Notes: generated from the sequence alone by a model not told the origin. Positions 46,031 through 57,300 are shown, counted from the stretch's first letter. The stretch is DNA of 64,000 nt from Dysidea avara (GCF_963678975.1 NC_089281.1:24408765-24472764); one strand, 5' to 3'. A program made the numbers and translations.

Positions 46031-47255
46031 ATAACATCAGTACAAGTATAGGACTACCTTGCAAAGCCAATGACTGTGTTAGCACATTTCATGCATACAC
46101 TACAGTTAACTATTTGTTAGTGATACAATCAGAAATTGAGCAGTTATGAATCTGACGTCTGAAAGTACTTGCTGTTTCCGTGAGTACACATTGATGGTGA
46201 CATTTTCATTTTGATTAATCAGAACAGAAATTTGCTAACCAGTCACTTTGGTGCAACTTTCAAGCTACAGCACAACACAACCTAGTAAAAAGTTGTACAT
46301 TGCTGCAAACAAACTGGTAGAGCTTTAAAATCATTCACTCAAGCACTGTGTTTACAAGTTCTACTATACCCGTCAACATTAAACATGTGCACACTAGACC
46401 TACTACACCCTCCAGGTACAGTACATCAACTTCCACTTAGCAGAGATGTAATCTGATTGCTCTAATAGGGTAGTTGAGTAACGTCAAGTGAGGGAAATTA
46501 CTGAGGCCTTTATATTGAAACAAAATGTTATCACTTGTAAATCTTGTAGTACTTAGATATATTTCTAAACTGCAAAACTATGTGATATAGAGTAAATTGG
46601 AGCCAGATTTTAAGTTTTGGGAGGTACTATTGCTGAGATATGGAAAGACACATACTAAAGAGGCAGGTAAGGTTACTTTCAAACATGCCTGTCAAGAATG
46701 AAATCCTTGACGTTGTACAGGATAACTTCACTGATATGGGCTCCTCAGATGCCACAAGGATCCACCCAGTGAATGTGCCAATCGTCAACAACCATGTCAG
46801 TAATAGTGATGAAGGAAGGCACTTTATTTAGATCACGACGCATCTATTTTATTGTTATTCAATAGGCTATTACCAGTCCAGGTAATGGGTCACCAACCCT
46901 CCACCAACAAACCTGTACACACAGTGACACAATGAACAAGCCAGACAATGTTACAACACCTTCGGTGGCCCCCAATCAAGTATTAAATGCAACTTCAACC
47001 TCAAAGGTACACCTTTCTATCAAAAGTGCCACAAGTTAGCCCCAACCAGTGATTTAACCTGTATGACTGCCAATTTAATGGTAAAACACAGTTTCATAGA
47101 ATACTTCATAACTCTCTCAACAACAGTATGGTCAATCAGCACTCCCATGGTGAATAGCAGCTAATACTTATTAAAGAAGGCCAAACCATTTCTGGGTGGG
47201 GCTGAGCCACCATACACAAACTACAAATTATCACTTATTAACGCAAAACATTTGC
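46031..47255. other. Duplicated spacer before Glb3B
   Basis: Aligns with 20,721-21,915 and, from about 47,085, with 29,300-29,473. The join near 47,055-47,085 is the empty site for the unit A insertion of about 7 kb. A 63-codon frame (46,640-46,831, containing 'EILDVVQDN' and 'PVNVPIVNNHVSNS') lies in the spacer block that occurs four times; I do not recognise it. Confidence 0.5.
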
Positions 47256-47438
47256 TATTTAAAGGCTGGATGTAGTAAACTTGTCACTTCTGATTCAGTA
47301 AATTTGAGTTGTTTTTCATTCTTAACTGCCACATCATAGTGATCATCAGTGAGTATACCTATCTAACAATACTACATGGTTAACTGATTGTTGTGTGTAA
47401 TGATATTTAGCTACTCTGATCTGTCCATTCATTTGTAG
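47256..47438 (+). promoter_or_regulatory. Glb3B promoter and 5' leader intron
   Basis: TATTTAAA lies at 47,256-47,263. The leader intron runs from gtgagt (47,349) to ttgtag (47,438). Confidence 0.6.
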
Positions 47439-47441
47439 ATC

Positions 47442-48178
47442 ATGAACAGTGAACCAGTATTGTCACAGAAAGATTCTACCATAATTAAAGAAAGCTGGAA
47501 AAGAGTCACCAGTAGAATAAGTTTAGAAGTGGGAAAAAAGTTGTGCAAAAAGTAAGTAATTCTTTGTCAGAGTAAATGGTGAGCTTACACACAGTGTAAC
47601 ATCAAAACAATGTTTGCTTGTATCATGACTGGTTCGTCTTGTATAGCAGGTCTTGTATAGCAGGTTGTTTTGCACATATAAACAGACAAAATGACACCTG
47701 CACAGGTTGCTGTGGGCTCCACTGTATGTCATTTTGCGCACTTTTTCACATTAACACCATCAATATTCTATTAACAAGTTATTGTAGTAAACATCATTAC
47801 AAGTAATGTTTTGTTGTTGTAGATTTAAGGAATTAGTACCAGGACTGGATTCCAGTCTTGGGAATGATGAAATAAAGGATTTTTGCCACTCAGTAATTGG
47901 AACAACAAACCGACTTGTGCAAAATATTACAGATACGCAATGGCTGAAAAGCATTGCTTTAAGGATGGCCACTATTTATGGAGTGGACGTCAATGGATAT
48001 ATTGTAAGTATCTATGATGATATTAATGATCAGTCTTTATCTTGTACATGTGTAGGTGTTGGAAGACGCCATCATTGAGACTCTTCAAGAACTACTACAA
48101 GAAGAGTTCACTATTGAAGATAGACAGTCTTGGGAGATGTTCTATAAACATCTCCATCAACTTCCTAAGTACCAATGA
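47442..48178 (+). CDS. Glb3B: globin-fold protein, 137 aa, three exons
   Basis: Exons are 47,442-47,551, 47,823-48,003 and 48,056-48,178. It is one codon shorter than Glb3A in helix B ('SLEVGKKLCKK'). Introns again lie at B12.2 (phase 2) and G7.0 (phase 0). Helix E reads 'DFCHSVIGTTNRLVQNI' and the F region 'ALRMATIYGV', with Ala at F8. Exon 3 encodes the same residues as Glb3A exon 3, which suggests recent duplication or conversion. The CRE palindrome seen in intron 1 of other copies is lost here. Frames are intact. Confidence 0.85.
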
Positions 48179-48276
48179 ACATTTATAAACAGTCGTACAC
48201 TATAGTTATAGCATCACATTATTTATCTAAAGTATTAGTTCACTTGTAAGAAGCAAAACAAAATCAGAAACATACA

Positions 48277-48669
48277 ATGTTGATTACTGTGCTAATGCAT
48301 TTCATGTACACAGCAGATTTTAAACTCCTTCCAAACAAACAACAAAGCAAGCTAGTTGATGGTAACTTATTCTATAGTGTAAACAATCGCTATTTGTGGT
48401 ATCAAGGAGTTGTGGAAGAAGCAAGATACGTACTCAGTTTGTTAGACAGCTTACAAGGAATTGTGCTGCACATGCAAGCTCAAAACATAGTACCTCAAAA
48501 TGTAGAACTCAAAGTGATACTATACAACAAACTACTTATACCCTTGACAAAAAAAACTCGGGCTAGTAAACTATTGAATTCCATAGATTTCTGCGAGGAA
48601 TTTCTATTAACAAACAAACCGCACTCATATTCAAGTTATTCACAGGGACACACACTTCTGCTTTATTAG
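48277..48669 (+). CDS. Unknown ORF (130 aa) downstream of Glb3B
   Basis: A single ATG-to-TAG frame with 'NRYLWYQGVVEEARY', 'SLLDSLQGIVLHMQA', 'ELKVILYNKLLIPLTKK' and a Ser/Tyr-rich tail. The matching unit A region (30,480-30,790) has lost the start and contains frameshifts, so the frame is not conserved. It could be a small gene, a UTR by-product, or a transposon scrap. I do not recognise it. Confidence 0.3.
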   Translation: MLITVLMHFMYTADFKLLPNKQQSKLVDGNLFYSVNNRYLWYQGVVEEARYVLSLLDSLQGIVLHMQAQNIVPQNVELKVILYNKLLIPLTKKTRASKLLNSIDFCEEFLLTNKPHSYSSYSQGHTLLLY

Positions 48670-50162
48670 AAGAGCAACAAGTCGGCCTCCACTACTACTG
48701 TTCACCATCATTGTACTCAACTGATACGCCATCATGTTTCTAACAGTAGATCTTGCAAGTTATCAGACACTCATTACTCCATCATACCAAGGGAGAGGTA
48801 GTTCAGTCGACACTCGGAAGGAACACAATGATGCAATGGTCTACAAGATAGCATAGGGGTTGACATGTAGGAAGAACAGAGTATGTCCACTTCCACTACC
48901 TGCATTTATTCATCCCACCCTCTATATCACCTTGATTGTAAAGTGCTGTTCTAGAATTATAACACAGGAACAAAATTGAAGATCATGGTATTTTCATATG
49001 GTTGAGAAATTCAGTTTAATTCTAAGTGTACCCACGCAAAATGCGCTTGATACTAAGACCATTGTAATGCACTATTGTGTAAATATTCACTTACATTTGA
49101 ACATTACAATTAAACAAGTCATTTCATGCCAACAAAGACATGATTTGGCATAACTACAATATTTGATGTGCACGCATAGTTTCTTCAATGGTGTATTGCT
49201 CACGATGGTGTCGGGCAGAGATGTGTATTGCAGAATCCTGTCCTTTGTAGCTTTCTTTACTGGTAGCACTTGTCTTACTTGTGGTGGTAAGTAATGGAAG
49301 ATGTATTTTGGTTGCCTGCGCAGAACTGATGCATTTGATACTAAGGCCATTGTTACGTATTATTCTGTGAATACAAAAGATGCATTTGAATGGTACAATT
49401 AATCAAGGAGTAATCACATCATTACATACCAACAAAGACTTCAATGGTGTGTTGCACACTAATATTGTCAAATGTTGGTGACCTGGCACATCAACAGTGA
49501 GTGACTGGTGTCAGTTTTGATAATGATGGCTGAACTAGCAGTATTAACACTGGAATTTCTGTTCTGCCTGAACATCTACAGTCCTTATGAAAATGGTGTA
49601 TCAAGATGTGTCCCATTATAATGTTACAGGCTCTTTAAAATGCCATACACAAAAAAGATATTGTGATGGACCTGGAATAAGCTTTTAAGTGGCAGACAAA
49701 TGTCACAATTGGGTACTTCATTTGGATGATGGTGTTACATGAACCATAAGTATCTGAGTGTGATACGAGCTTGTCTGGGCAAGTGGATTACTCAGAGGTA
49801 TGATCAGTTTCCAGTTGCATTGTATACTTATTGCATACAAAGTGCTTGTGTGTTGTATCCAGCTATAGCCAGAGAGTAAAGATCAGCACTGATAGGCAGG
49901 CATGTATTTGCTTTATTAATATAGTGTGGATAGAGAAAAGTTGTTAGTGTTAGTTGCTTTCAGAAGAAAGATATCAGCTTAGCCCAAGAGTATCCTTCAT
50001 AGGACGAGTGATTGTACAATTAGAGGTCATGTGTGTGTTCTATTAGGGTAGATTACGTTATATTATTAGTGTAGTTAAACAGTTAAAGCAATAGAGCTTC
50101 TATATAGTCGGAGAAGTAGAAGTTTCAGCTGCTGTAGAGTTAATCAGGGGGTGAAAATGTAT
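48670..50162. other. Right end of unit B and spacer to the retrotransposon
   Basis: Similarity to unit A ends near 49,775. From there to 50,162 I see nothing recognisable. Confidence 0.5.
49087..49350 (-). CDS. Conserved unknown coding-like segment, unit B copy
   Basis: An 87-codon minus-strand frame contains 'FHYLPPQVRQVLPVKKATK', 'DRILQYTSLPDTIVSN' and 'TPLKKLCVHIKYCSY'. A second copy lies in unit A (31,297-31,512) and a third, shorter and frameshifted, at 54,420-54,545, outside the unit. The amino-acid pattern looks like real protein in place of chance AT-rich DNA, but I cannot place it in a family. It may be one exon of a lost gene. Confidence 0.35.
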   Translation of the reverse strand: MALVSNASVLRRQPKYIFHYLPPQVRQVLPVKKATKDRILQYTSLPDTIVSNTPLKKLCVHIKYCSYAKSCLCWHEMTCLIVMFKCK

Positions 50163-50166
50163 CTCC

Positions 50167-50298
50167 TGTAGTGGGTCACGTGATTATCCTGCCTGACAGA
50201 GACTGAACCTTAATTAGAGTAGCTTGTTTTACCGTACACGTGTTTGTACTTTCTATTGTATGTTGTTTATCAATTGATTACTGGAATCAACAGCAACA
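50167..50298 (+). repeat. 5' LTR (132 bp)
   Basis: Begins TGTAG and ends CAACA (TG...CA rule). It differs from the 3' LTR by about five substitutions and a 2-nt indel. It contains 'gggtcacgtgatta', an E-box core CACGTG. Confidence 0.9.
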
Positions 50299-50301
50299 TA
50301 T

Positions 50302-50315
50302 TTGGTGACCCTGAC
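50302..50315 (+). promoter_or_regulatory. Putative tRNA primer-binding site
   Basis: 'tggtgaccctgacg' lies 3 nt after the 5' LTR and starts TGG, complementary to a tRNA CCA end. The tRNA is not identified. Confidence 0.5.
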
Positions 50316-50328
50316 GAACACTGTGTCG

Positions 50329-51062
50329 ATGGAAGAACAACAAGCCACTTCAGCTTGCGTTTCTGCTGTCTCAATGAAACTGCCGCCATTTTGGACTGCC
50401 GACCCACACCTTTGGTTCTCCCAGGTGGAAGCATAGTTCACCATTAAGGGAGTAACTACTTAGAAAACAAAGTTTGATTATGTTGTATCTTCACTTTCCC
50501 CAGAGTTTGCAACAGAAGTGCGCGACTTGCTTATCCACCCTCCAAACAACGATCCCTACGACACCCTAAAAACCCAGTTGATCAAACGCACTGCCGTCAC
50601 CGACCAGCAAAAGCTACAACAACTTCTCAGTACCAAAGAGTTAGGAGACCGTAGACCCACTCAATTACTTCACAGGATGCAACAACTGGTAGGGGATCCT
50701 CTGGCGGATGGAGCTCTCCTTCGTGAACTGTTTTTACAGAGACTTCCCGCCACCGCATTCGTATGGTCCTAGCTTCTGCTAGTAGCTCTACTTCTCTTCA
50801 AGATTTAGCCCAAATGACAGACGAGATTGTGGAAGTATCAGTACCTTCTGTTTCAGCATTCCACTCACCTTCCCATCCTAACACTTCAGAACTTGATGAC
50901 CTCCATTCAGAGATAGCTAGTCTCAAAACAACAGTACAGAGTCTCACTCGTCGTCATTCCCCTTCCCCTAGACCACGTCAATAGGAATCACATGAGCAAC
51001 TTTGCTGGTATCACGAACGCTTTGGAGATGCTGCTCGTAAGTGCAAAGAACCCTGTTCCAAG
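50329..51062 (+). pseudogene. gag region (broken)
   Basis: Starts at ATG 50,329 with '[19 protein letters not shown]', a capsid-type opening. In-frame TAGs lie near 50,434 and 50,461, a frameshift near 50,765, and another stop at 50,982-50,984. Past that stop, 'CWYHERFGDAARKC' (about 51,004-51,045) is a knuckle-like C-x2-H...C motif common at the gag end of this element type. Confidence 0.75.
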
Positions 51063-51079
51063 TCAGGAAATGGCAAGGC

Positions 51080-52314
51080 CAACCACTAGTGGCGACGAGT
51101 GGGTCTGGCCAGAATCTTTGTCGCCTATTTTATATAACAGATCGTTCCACTGGTTTTCGCTTCCTGGTTGATACAGGTGCACAAGTTAGTACAATCCCAC
51201 CAACCCCAGCTCAATGCAAGCACCCCCAAGAGGGATTACACTTACAAGCTGTCAACAACTCAACCATTACAATTTATGGAAATCAGTTACTGACTTTGGA
51301 TTGGGTTTGTGTAGATCATTTCGTTGGATCTTCGTGATAGCAGATGTTCAGACTCCTATTTTAGGAGCGGATTTCTTACAGCATTTCGGATTACTTGTAG
51401 ATGTGTGACATACATGTCTCTCTGATGAAGTAACACAGTTAAAGGTCCAAGAAATTATCTCTGCAGTGTTGTCACCCTTACTGCCAAGGCAACCTCATGA
51501 TGTATTTCATACTCTTCTATCAGAATTCCCAGAACTCTTACAACCCCAATGTGGTAAGCAACCAGCAAAGCACGACATCACACATCATATTGTCACTACA
51601 GGTCCACCTATCACAGCACGAACTCGCCGCCTCTCTCCAGAGCGATTGAAGATTGCCCGTCAAGAATTTGAGCATATGTTGCAGCAGAGTATCATTCGCC
51701 CATCCTCAAGTAGCTGGTCCTCCCTTTTGCACATGGTACCTAAGAAGACACCTGGAGATTGGTGTCCATGTGGAGACTACCGTGGTTTGAATAGAGTTAC
51801 AACCCCAGACAACTATCCTGTGCCACACATCCACGATTTTACAACCACACTGCACGGAGCTACCATTTTTTCCAAGATTAACCTTGTCCGGGCCTACAAT
51901 CAGATTCCTATGGAGCCAATTGACATTCATAAGACAGCCATTACGACACCATTCGGACTCTATGAATTTGTGCAGATGCCATTTGGGTTGCAAAATGCTG
52001 CCCAAACTTTTCAGCGGTTTATTGATCAAGTGCTCCGTGGGTTACCTTTTTGTTATGCCTACCTTGATGATTTTCTCATTGCAAGTGCCACAGTGGACGA
52101 ACACAAGGAACACTTACGCCAGACATTCCACCGCTTAAAAGAGTACAGCGCCCTCATTAACCCATCCAAGTGTGAATTCGGAGTCACTACCTTACATTTT
52201 TTAGGACACCAAGTTGACAGTAGTGGAATACGTCCACTACATGATAAAGTGTTAGTCATACAGGACTTTGCACAACCAGACACTCATCGTGGTCTTAGAA
52301 ATTCCTTGGGATAA
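51080..52314 (+). pseudogene. pol: aspartic protease and reverse transcriptase (broken)
   Basis: The protease motif 'FLVDTGAQVSTIPP' lies near 51,160-51,200, and 'TPILGADFLQHFGL' (51,350-51,395) in another frame marks its C-terminal half, so a frameshift lies between. The RT frame is 51,466-52,314 with '[11 protein letters not shown]', '[17 protein letters not shown]' and the catalytic 'YLDD' (about 52,059-52,070). The frame ends shortly after the RT thumb. Confidence 0.9.
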
Positions 52315-52319
52315 TCAAT

Positions 52320-52860
52320 TTCTACCATCGCCTCATTCCAAAGTGTGCTCAACTGTTACAACCATAAATCTGAACAACCAATTCAATGGACAGATATGAC
52401 GACCAAGGCTTTCACTGATATTAAACATGCTTTAGCACAAGCCACCTTATTATTTCATCCCAAGCCTGATGCACCAACTTGCCTGATGCACCAACTTGCA
52501 TAATGACTGATGCATCTAACGTGGCAATTGGAGCAGTCCTGCAACAGCTTATTGATGGCCAGTGGTGTCCTGTTTCATTTTTCTCTACAAAACTCAGGCC
52601 AGCTGAAACTCGTTACAGCACCTTCGACCGCGAGTTGTTAGCAATTTATCTTTCTATTAACATTTCCGACACTTCGTGGAAGGACGTAATTTCCACATAT
52701 TAACAACAGATCATAAACCATTGACATTTGCCATTTCCTCTCAAGCTAGCCATCATACACCTCGACAGATTCGACATCTAGACTATATATATTCACAACT
52801 GACATTCAACACGTTAAAGGTGAAGATGATCCTGTTGCTAATACGCTGTCACGATTGAGT
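52320..52860 (+). pseudogene. pol: RNase H region (broken)
   Basis: 'MTDASNVAIGAVLQQ' (52,503 on), 'SFFSTKLRPAETRYS' and 'FDRELLAIY' identify RNase H. The frame shifts near 52,670, where 'ILTTDHKPLTF' continues in another frame. Confidence 0.8.
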
Positions 52861-54135
52861 GCTATTCACTGTGATACTATCACACCTGTAAGTTTCCAAG
52901 ACATTGCCAAGGCACAAAGTGATGACAGTGAACTTTCACAGCTACAAACATCGAATACATCACTTAAACTGCAAGCCACCCCAATACCGACATCTGAAGA
53001 AACCATTATTTGCAACATCTCTACTGGGGTACCTCATCCATTATTACAACCAAATTCCGCCGTAATATATTCAATTCATTACATTCTTTGTCTCATCCTA
53101 GCATTAGAGCCACTCAATGCCTAATCACTGCTCGTTATGTTTGGCCCAACATCAATTCAGACGTTCGTAAGTGGGTTCAATCCTGTACTGTGTGTCAACA
53201 ATCCAAAGTCCAACGACATACTAAAGCTCCACCAGCCTCCTTTGTATTACCAGATGCACGCTTCAATCAAGTTCACATCGATATAGTGGGTCCACTTCCA
53301 CCATCACATGGATTCACATATTTGCTCACCTGCATTGATCGTTTTACAAGGTGGCCAGAAGCTATCCCGGTAACGGATATTACAGCAGAAACAATTGCAT
53401 GTGCATTTATTCAGGGCTGGATTTCTCGTTTTGGCGTCCCATCAACTGTCACAACAGACAGAGGTCGTCAATTCGAATCGTCATTGTGGAACAATCTTAT
53501 GCAACTGCTTGGGTGCAAACGCTACTTCATATCATCCTATTGCAAACGGACTGATTGAGTGTTTCCATCGACAGTTAAAAACTTCACTTAAAATGTATCC
53601 TCAACCAGCCAGCTGGACAGACTCACTCCCAATCGTGTTGCTTGGTATTCGTACTCAGTTGAAGGATGACTTACAATGTACAACAGCAGAGTTAGTGTAT
53701 GGAACCACTTTACGCCTACCAGGCGAATTTTTTGACGACATTAAAGTCGGGCCACTTCCGGATCCAATTAGCTATGCTGCCAAGTTGAAGAGTGTGATGA
53801 CACAACTACAACCAACTCCAGTACGCCAGCAGCAAAAAGGCAACAGTTATGTGAGTCCACATTTGAAATCATGTACGCATGTCTTTGTTCATCATGATGC
53901 GGTCAAGAAACCTTTGCAGAAACCTTATGATGGCCCATTTAAAGTCATCAAACGTTCCACCAAGCATTATACTTTGGAGATGAATGGCAGCAATGATGTT
54001 GTTTCTATTGATCGTTTCAAACCAGCCTTTTATGAACTATCACCTGAATCAACCCAACCAACTCTTACTGACTCTACATCACAGCAACAGACAGCTCTCC
54101 CTACCAAACTTACTAGAGTGACCCGGTCTGGTTGA
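52861..54135 (+). pseudogene. pol: integrase (broken)
   Basis: The zinc-binding HHCC region ends 'VQSCTVCQQSK' (about 53,175-53,210). The core has 'VHIDIVGPLPPS' and 'TTDRGRQFES' (two of the D,D,E residues), then a frameshift near 53,530. The C-terminus carries a GPY/F-type module ('PYDGPFKVIKRSTKHYTLE'), ending 54,135. No chromodomain is seen. Confidence 0.85.
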
Positions 54136-54181
54136 CACGTCCGTTGGCCCAAGCATCTATGCTCAATATTCACTAATAATT

Positions 54182-54195
54182 TGGAGGGGGAGTAC
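54182..54195 (+). promoter_or_regulatory. Polypurine tract
   Basis: 'tggagggggagtac' lies directly before the TGTAG of the 3' LTR. Confidence 0.75.
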
Positions 54196-54325
54196 TGTAG
54201 CGGGTCACGTGATTAGCCCGCCTCAGAGACTGAACCTTAATTAGAGTAGCTTGTTTTACCGTACACGTGTTTGTACTTTCTATTGCATGTTGTTTATCAA
54301 TTGATTACTGGAATCAACAGCAACA
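54196..54325 (+). repeat. 3' LTR (130 bp)
   Basis: Starts TGTAG, ends CAACA, about 95% identical to the 5' LTR. Confidence 0.9.
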
Positions 54326-54329
54326 CTCC

Positions 54330-57300
54330 TGATATTGAAAACTGTAATGGCAACTCCACAATTCATCGCCTGGAAAGGTAAATGTGTGTGTTCTATTAAG
54401 AGTAATTACATGTAATCTTCCATTTATCCTCACTCACAATGGTGTCAGGCAGAGATGTGTATTGCAGAATCTTGTCCTTTTTGTTTGTAGCTTTCCTTGC
54501 TTACAATACTTGTTTTACGGTATGTAGCGGAAAGTAAAAATCTTGACACACCCGCTCCAGAACTCTTCCTTTTATACTGGTGGGTAGGTATGACTGCCAG
54601 ATGATATTGTACACACCAGATCACACAATCGCCATCGAATTCTCTGATGTGATTGGCTAAATTGTGAAAAAGCGATTGATACTATTTTATTGTAAGCTTT
54701 TAGATAACAACGCCATAATGTCTGTCATTAGCAATGCGTGTGTATCAGAATACTGTGGCCCTATTCTGTAAACTTAAAATGGCAAGTTGTAAGAGAACTG
54801 TTCCCAAAGTCAAGGTTAGCCTGTACGGATAGGTCATGAAAAGAATGTACACCGATGACAAAATACTCTAATAGAACAGTCACATTTGGCATTCAGATAA
54901 TTGAGGTGTTCGGATAACTGAGGTTCTATAAGCGAGGATTCACTGTATATAGATTACAATAACTGACTGTTATATTAGAATGCTTGACTTATCTGTTAGA
55001 ATGCATTACTACGCAACCTTACTGGATAATAGCACCATGTGATGTGAACTAGAGTAATATGACTGATATTATAGGTCAAGAAAAATAGCTGTTTTTTTTT
55101 TTTAACTTTTCTACCTACACACCTGCAATTCAATGGAGAAGCATTAATATAGTGACAACAGCACAAGTGAATGAAGTGATGCCTTACCAATGCATGTATG
55201 TAGCCATTACATCATGTCATGCCAAAGGGCGACAGGCAGTAATATGCCATAGCTATAATGTGCACGCAACACTGTATTGATGGCAACTTAGTGGAAAGCA
55301 TAATTAAGTATCTAAAACGTAAATACCACATACTACAAAATGCATACTACATAAAACAATAGCACACTACTGTTCCAGCTATATATATATTAGTACTCCC
55401 ATGCTAAATATATTCATTCACATGTCCACCTCCAGAATATTTTCACACATCAGACAACACATTTGTATATGTTATTGACTAGTTCTACAAACAGGAGTAA
55501 ATTATTAACATCGTCCCTGATACTCCCATAATGTGTTAATCACACAACTGACTACAAAACAATGTTGCTGTAATTCACCACAAACAATAAGTTATGTAGA
55601 GGACAATTCCATCAGTATTGTGTCCATTGTACACCTCCACAAAACACAAATTGTGTTCGTAATAAGCCTGCTACATCTCTACCCACCATAACTGTGCCGT
55701 AGCTTAATGGTTAGGACCTATAGTTAACTCGGTACAAAACAAAAGTTTGTGCATTAATACAGATAGTACAAACTCAGTACATGGAACAAATGGCAGACCA
55801 TGTGTGATCATATGACACTCATCTTGTCACACTTTGACACAACTAAATCTACATAGTCTCCTCATAAAGCTGAAGTCACATACTTTGTTGCAAACCAGCA
55901 TCGAAAGCAAGCTATCCTTGCCATATTAGGATATAGTCTATAGCTATTTATATCAGTGTTAGGAGTCAACACTGGTTGAATACTATATTTTGACTGAAAA
56001 AAAATTACACAATATGTTCTACAGCCAGGTACATAGAACATACAGTAACCACTAACACAAACACTTGTGATGGGATAAACACTACACATTCTGTCAACTG
56101 TGGTAGTAGCTATGACTGGAAAAAACACAACTGGACTGTACTTGCAGTCTTCAAAGTACCACAGTTGGCGGCAAGTAACATCCTAACATAGTTTGTAGCT
56201 GACCGTAAGGACAAAAGTGTCCTCTACATTGATACATTTTATAACAATTCATATGAGCATCATTTGTATACACATTTATCAGATAGTATCACATACTCTA
56301 CTATCATATACTCCTGTTACTATTTTGACATACCTTACATGCTATGGTACAAACTGTATTACATAGAGGATCCCCCACACAGATATTATGTGTGAGTTAT
56401 ATTACTATTTATTACAGGAATGTGATTACAATCATCTAAAATAAAGGTGTAATCTCCCCTCGTTAAAAAGTACTATGATTATTGTATCATGAATATTTAA
56501 ATAGCAAGTGAAGTTATCGCCCTTCAAAAATTTGCATGCATACAGCAAACAATCCCTTGGCAGTTGATTAGCAACAGACTTAATACATAATGTATAGGTA
56601 TGTGGTTAGTCTTTAACTAGCTATATACCTAGTCAATAACTGATTTTTAAAAATGGAAGCTAGGTGACAAATTTCAACCTTACAGTAAAGATACTATCAA
56701 CCATGTGCAATAACTCAACAGCAAACCATTTCATAAAATGAACCATTACATAAACTTTAGCAATAGCAACCAGTTTATCTAACCGTGTCTCTGCAGCAGT
56801 CTGTAAAACTTCAGTTTAGCTATAGATATTTATAAGCTAATACAGGAGATGAAACACTATGGAATCACACATGTATTCTTCACCTATAATAGTGTTTGAA
56901 GAAGCTTGTGTACCAAGTAGCCAGTGCTATGAAGCAAAGGGACATGTTTGAACTATTTCATACTGCTCTGTACAACTGGGCATTGGTCACCAGCATATAC
57001 ACCAATAGAATTACATCGCTAACAACACACTCGTTTACAAATTATAACACTCATAATATAATTTGAGTGCTGATCCACAACATTTTTGTTAGCAGAGCAA
57101 TAAGCCATAGTAATCACATTATTACAGTATCTCATCAAACTTATCATTAGGGTGTGTCACCATGGTTTATTTTGACAAGTTATGCTACCTCAATACATAT
57201 AACATACTGAAATTACTCAGAAAAAAAAAATTCAGAGCTACGAGGCAAAAACTTTCCCACATATATGTAGTAGCAGCCATCAGCTGAAAGCATCAATTGA

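Larger units (their letters stand above)
33281..49775. repeat. Segmental duplication, unit B
   Basis: Collinear with 10,381-32,120. Its genes are intact. It lacks the nested insertion of about 7 kb and the 191-bp element of unit A, but has its own insertions in the TMTC intron at 35,761-38,024. Confidence 0.85.
50167..54325 (+). mobile_element. Ty3/gypsy LTR retrotransposon, complete but decayed
   Basis: Two LTRs of about 131 bp bracket gag, protease, RT, RNase H and integrase in Ty3/gypsy order. The 4-bp flanks are ctcc (50,163-50,166 and 54,326-54,329). A primer-binding-like 'tggtgaccctgacg' follows the 5' LTR and a purine tract precedes the 3' LTR. Stops and frameshifts in every coding block show it is inactive. 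Confidence 0.9.

Noticed and set aside
51706..52283. Minus-strand ORFs across the RT region
   Set aside because: Antisense shadows of the retrotransposon pol frame.
55693..55730. tRNA-like 'gtagcttaatggttagga'
   Set aside because: It resembles a D-arm/A-box, but I could not complete an acceptor stem, anticodon arm or B-box.
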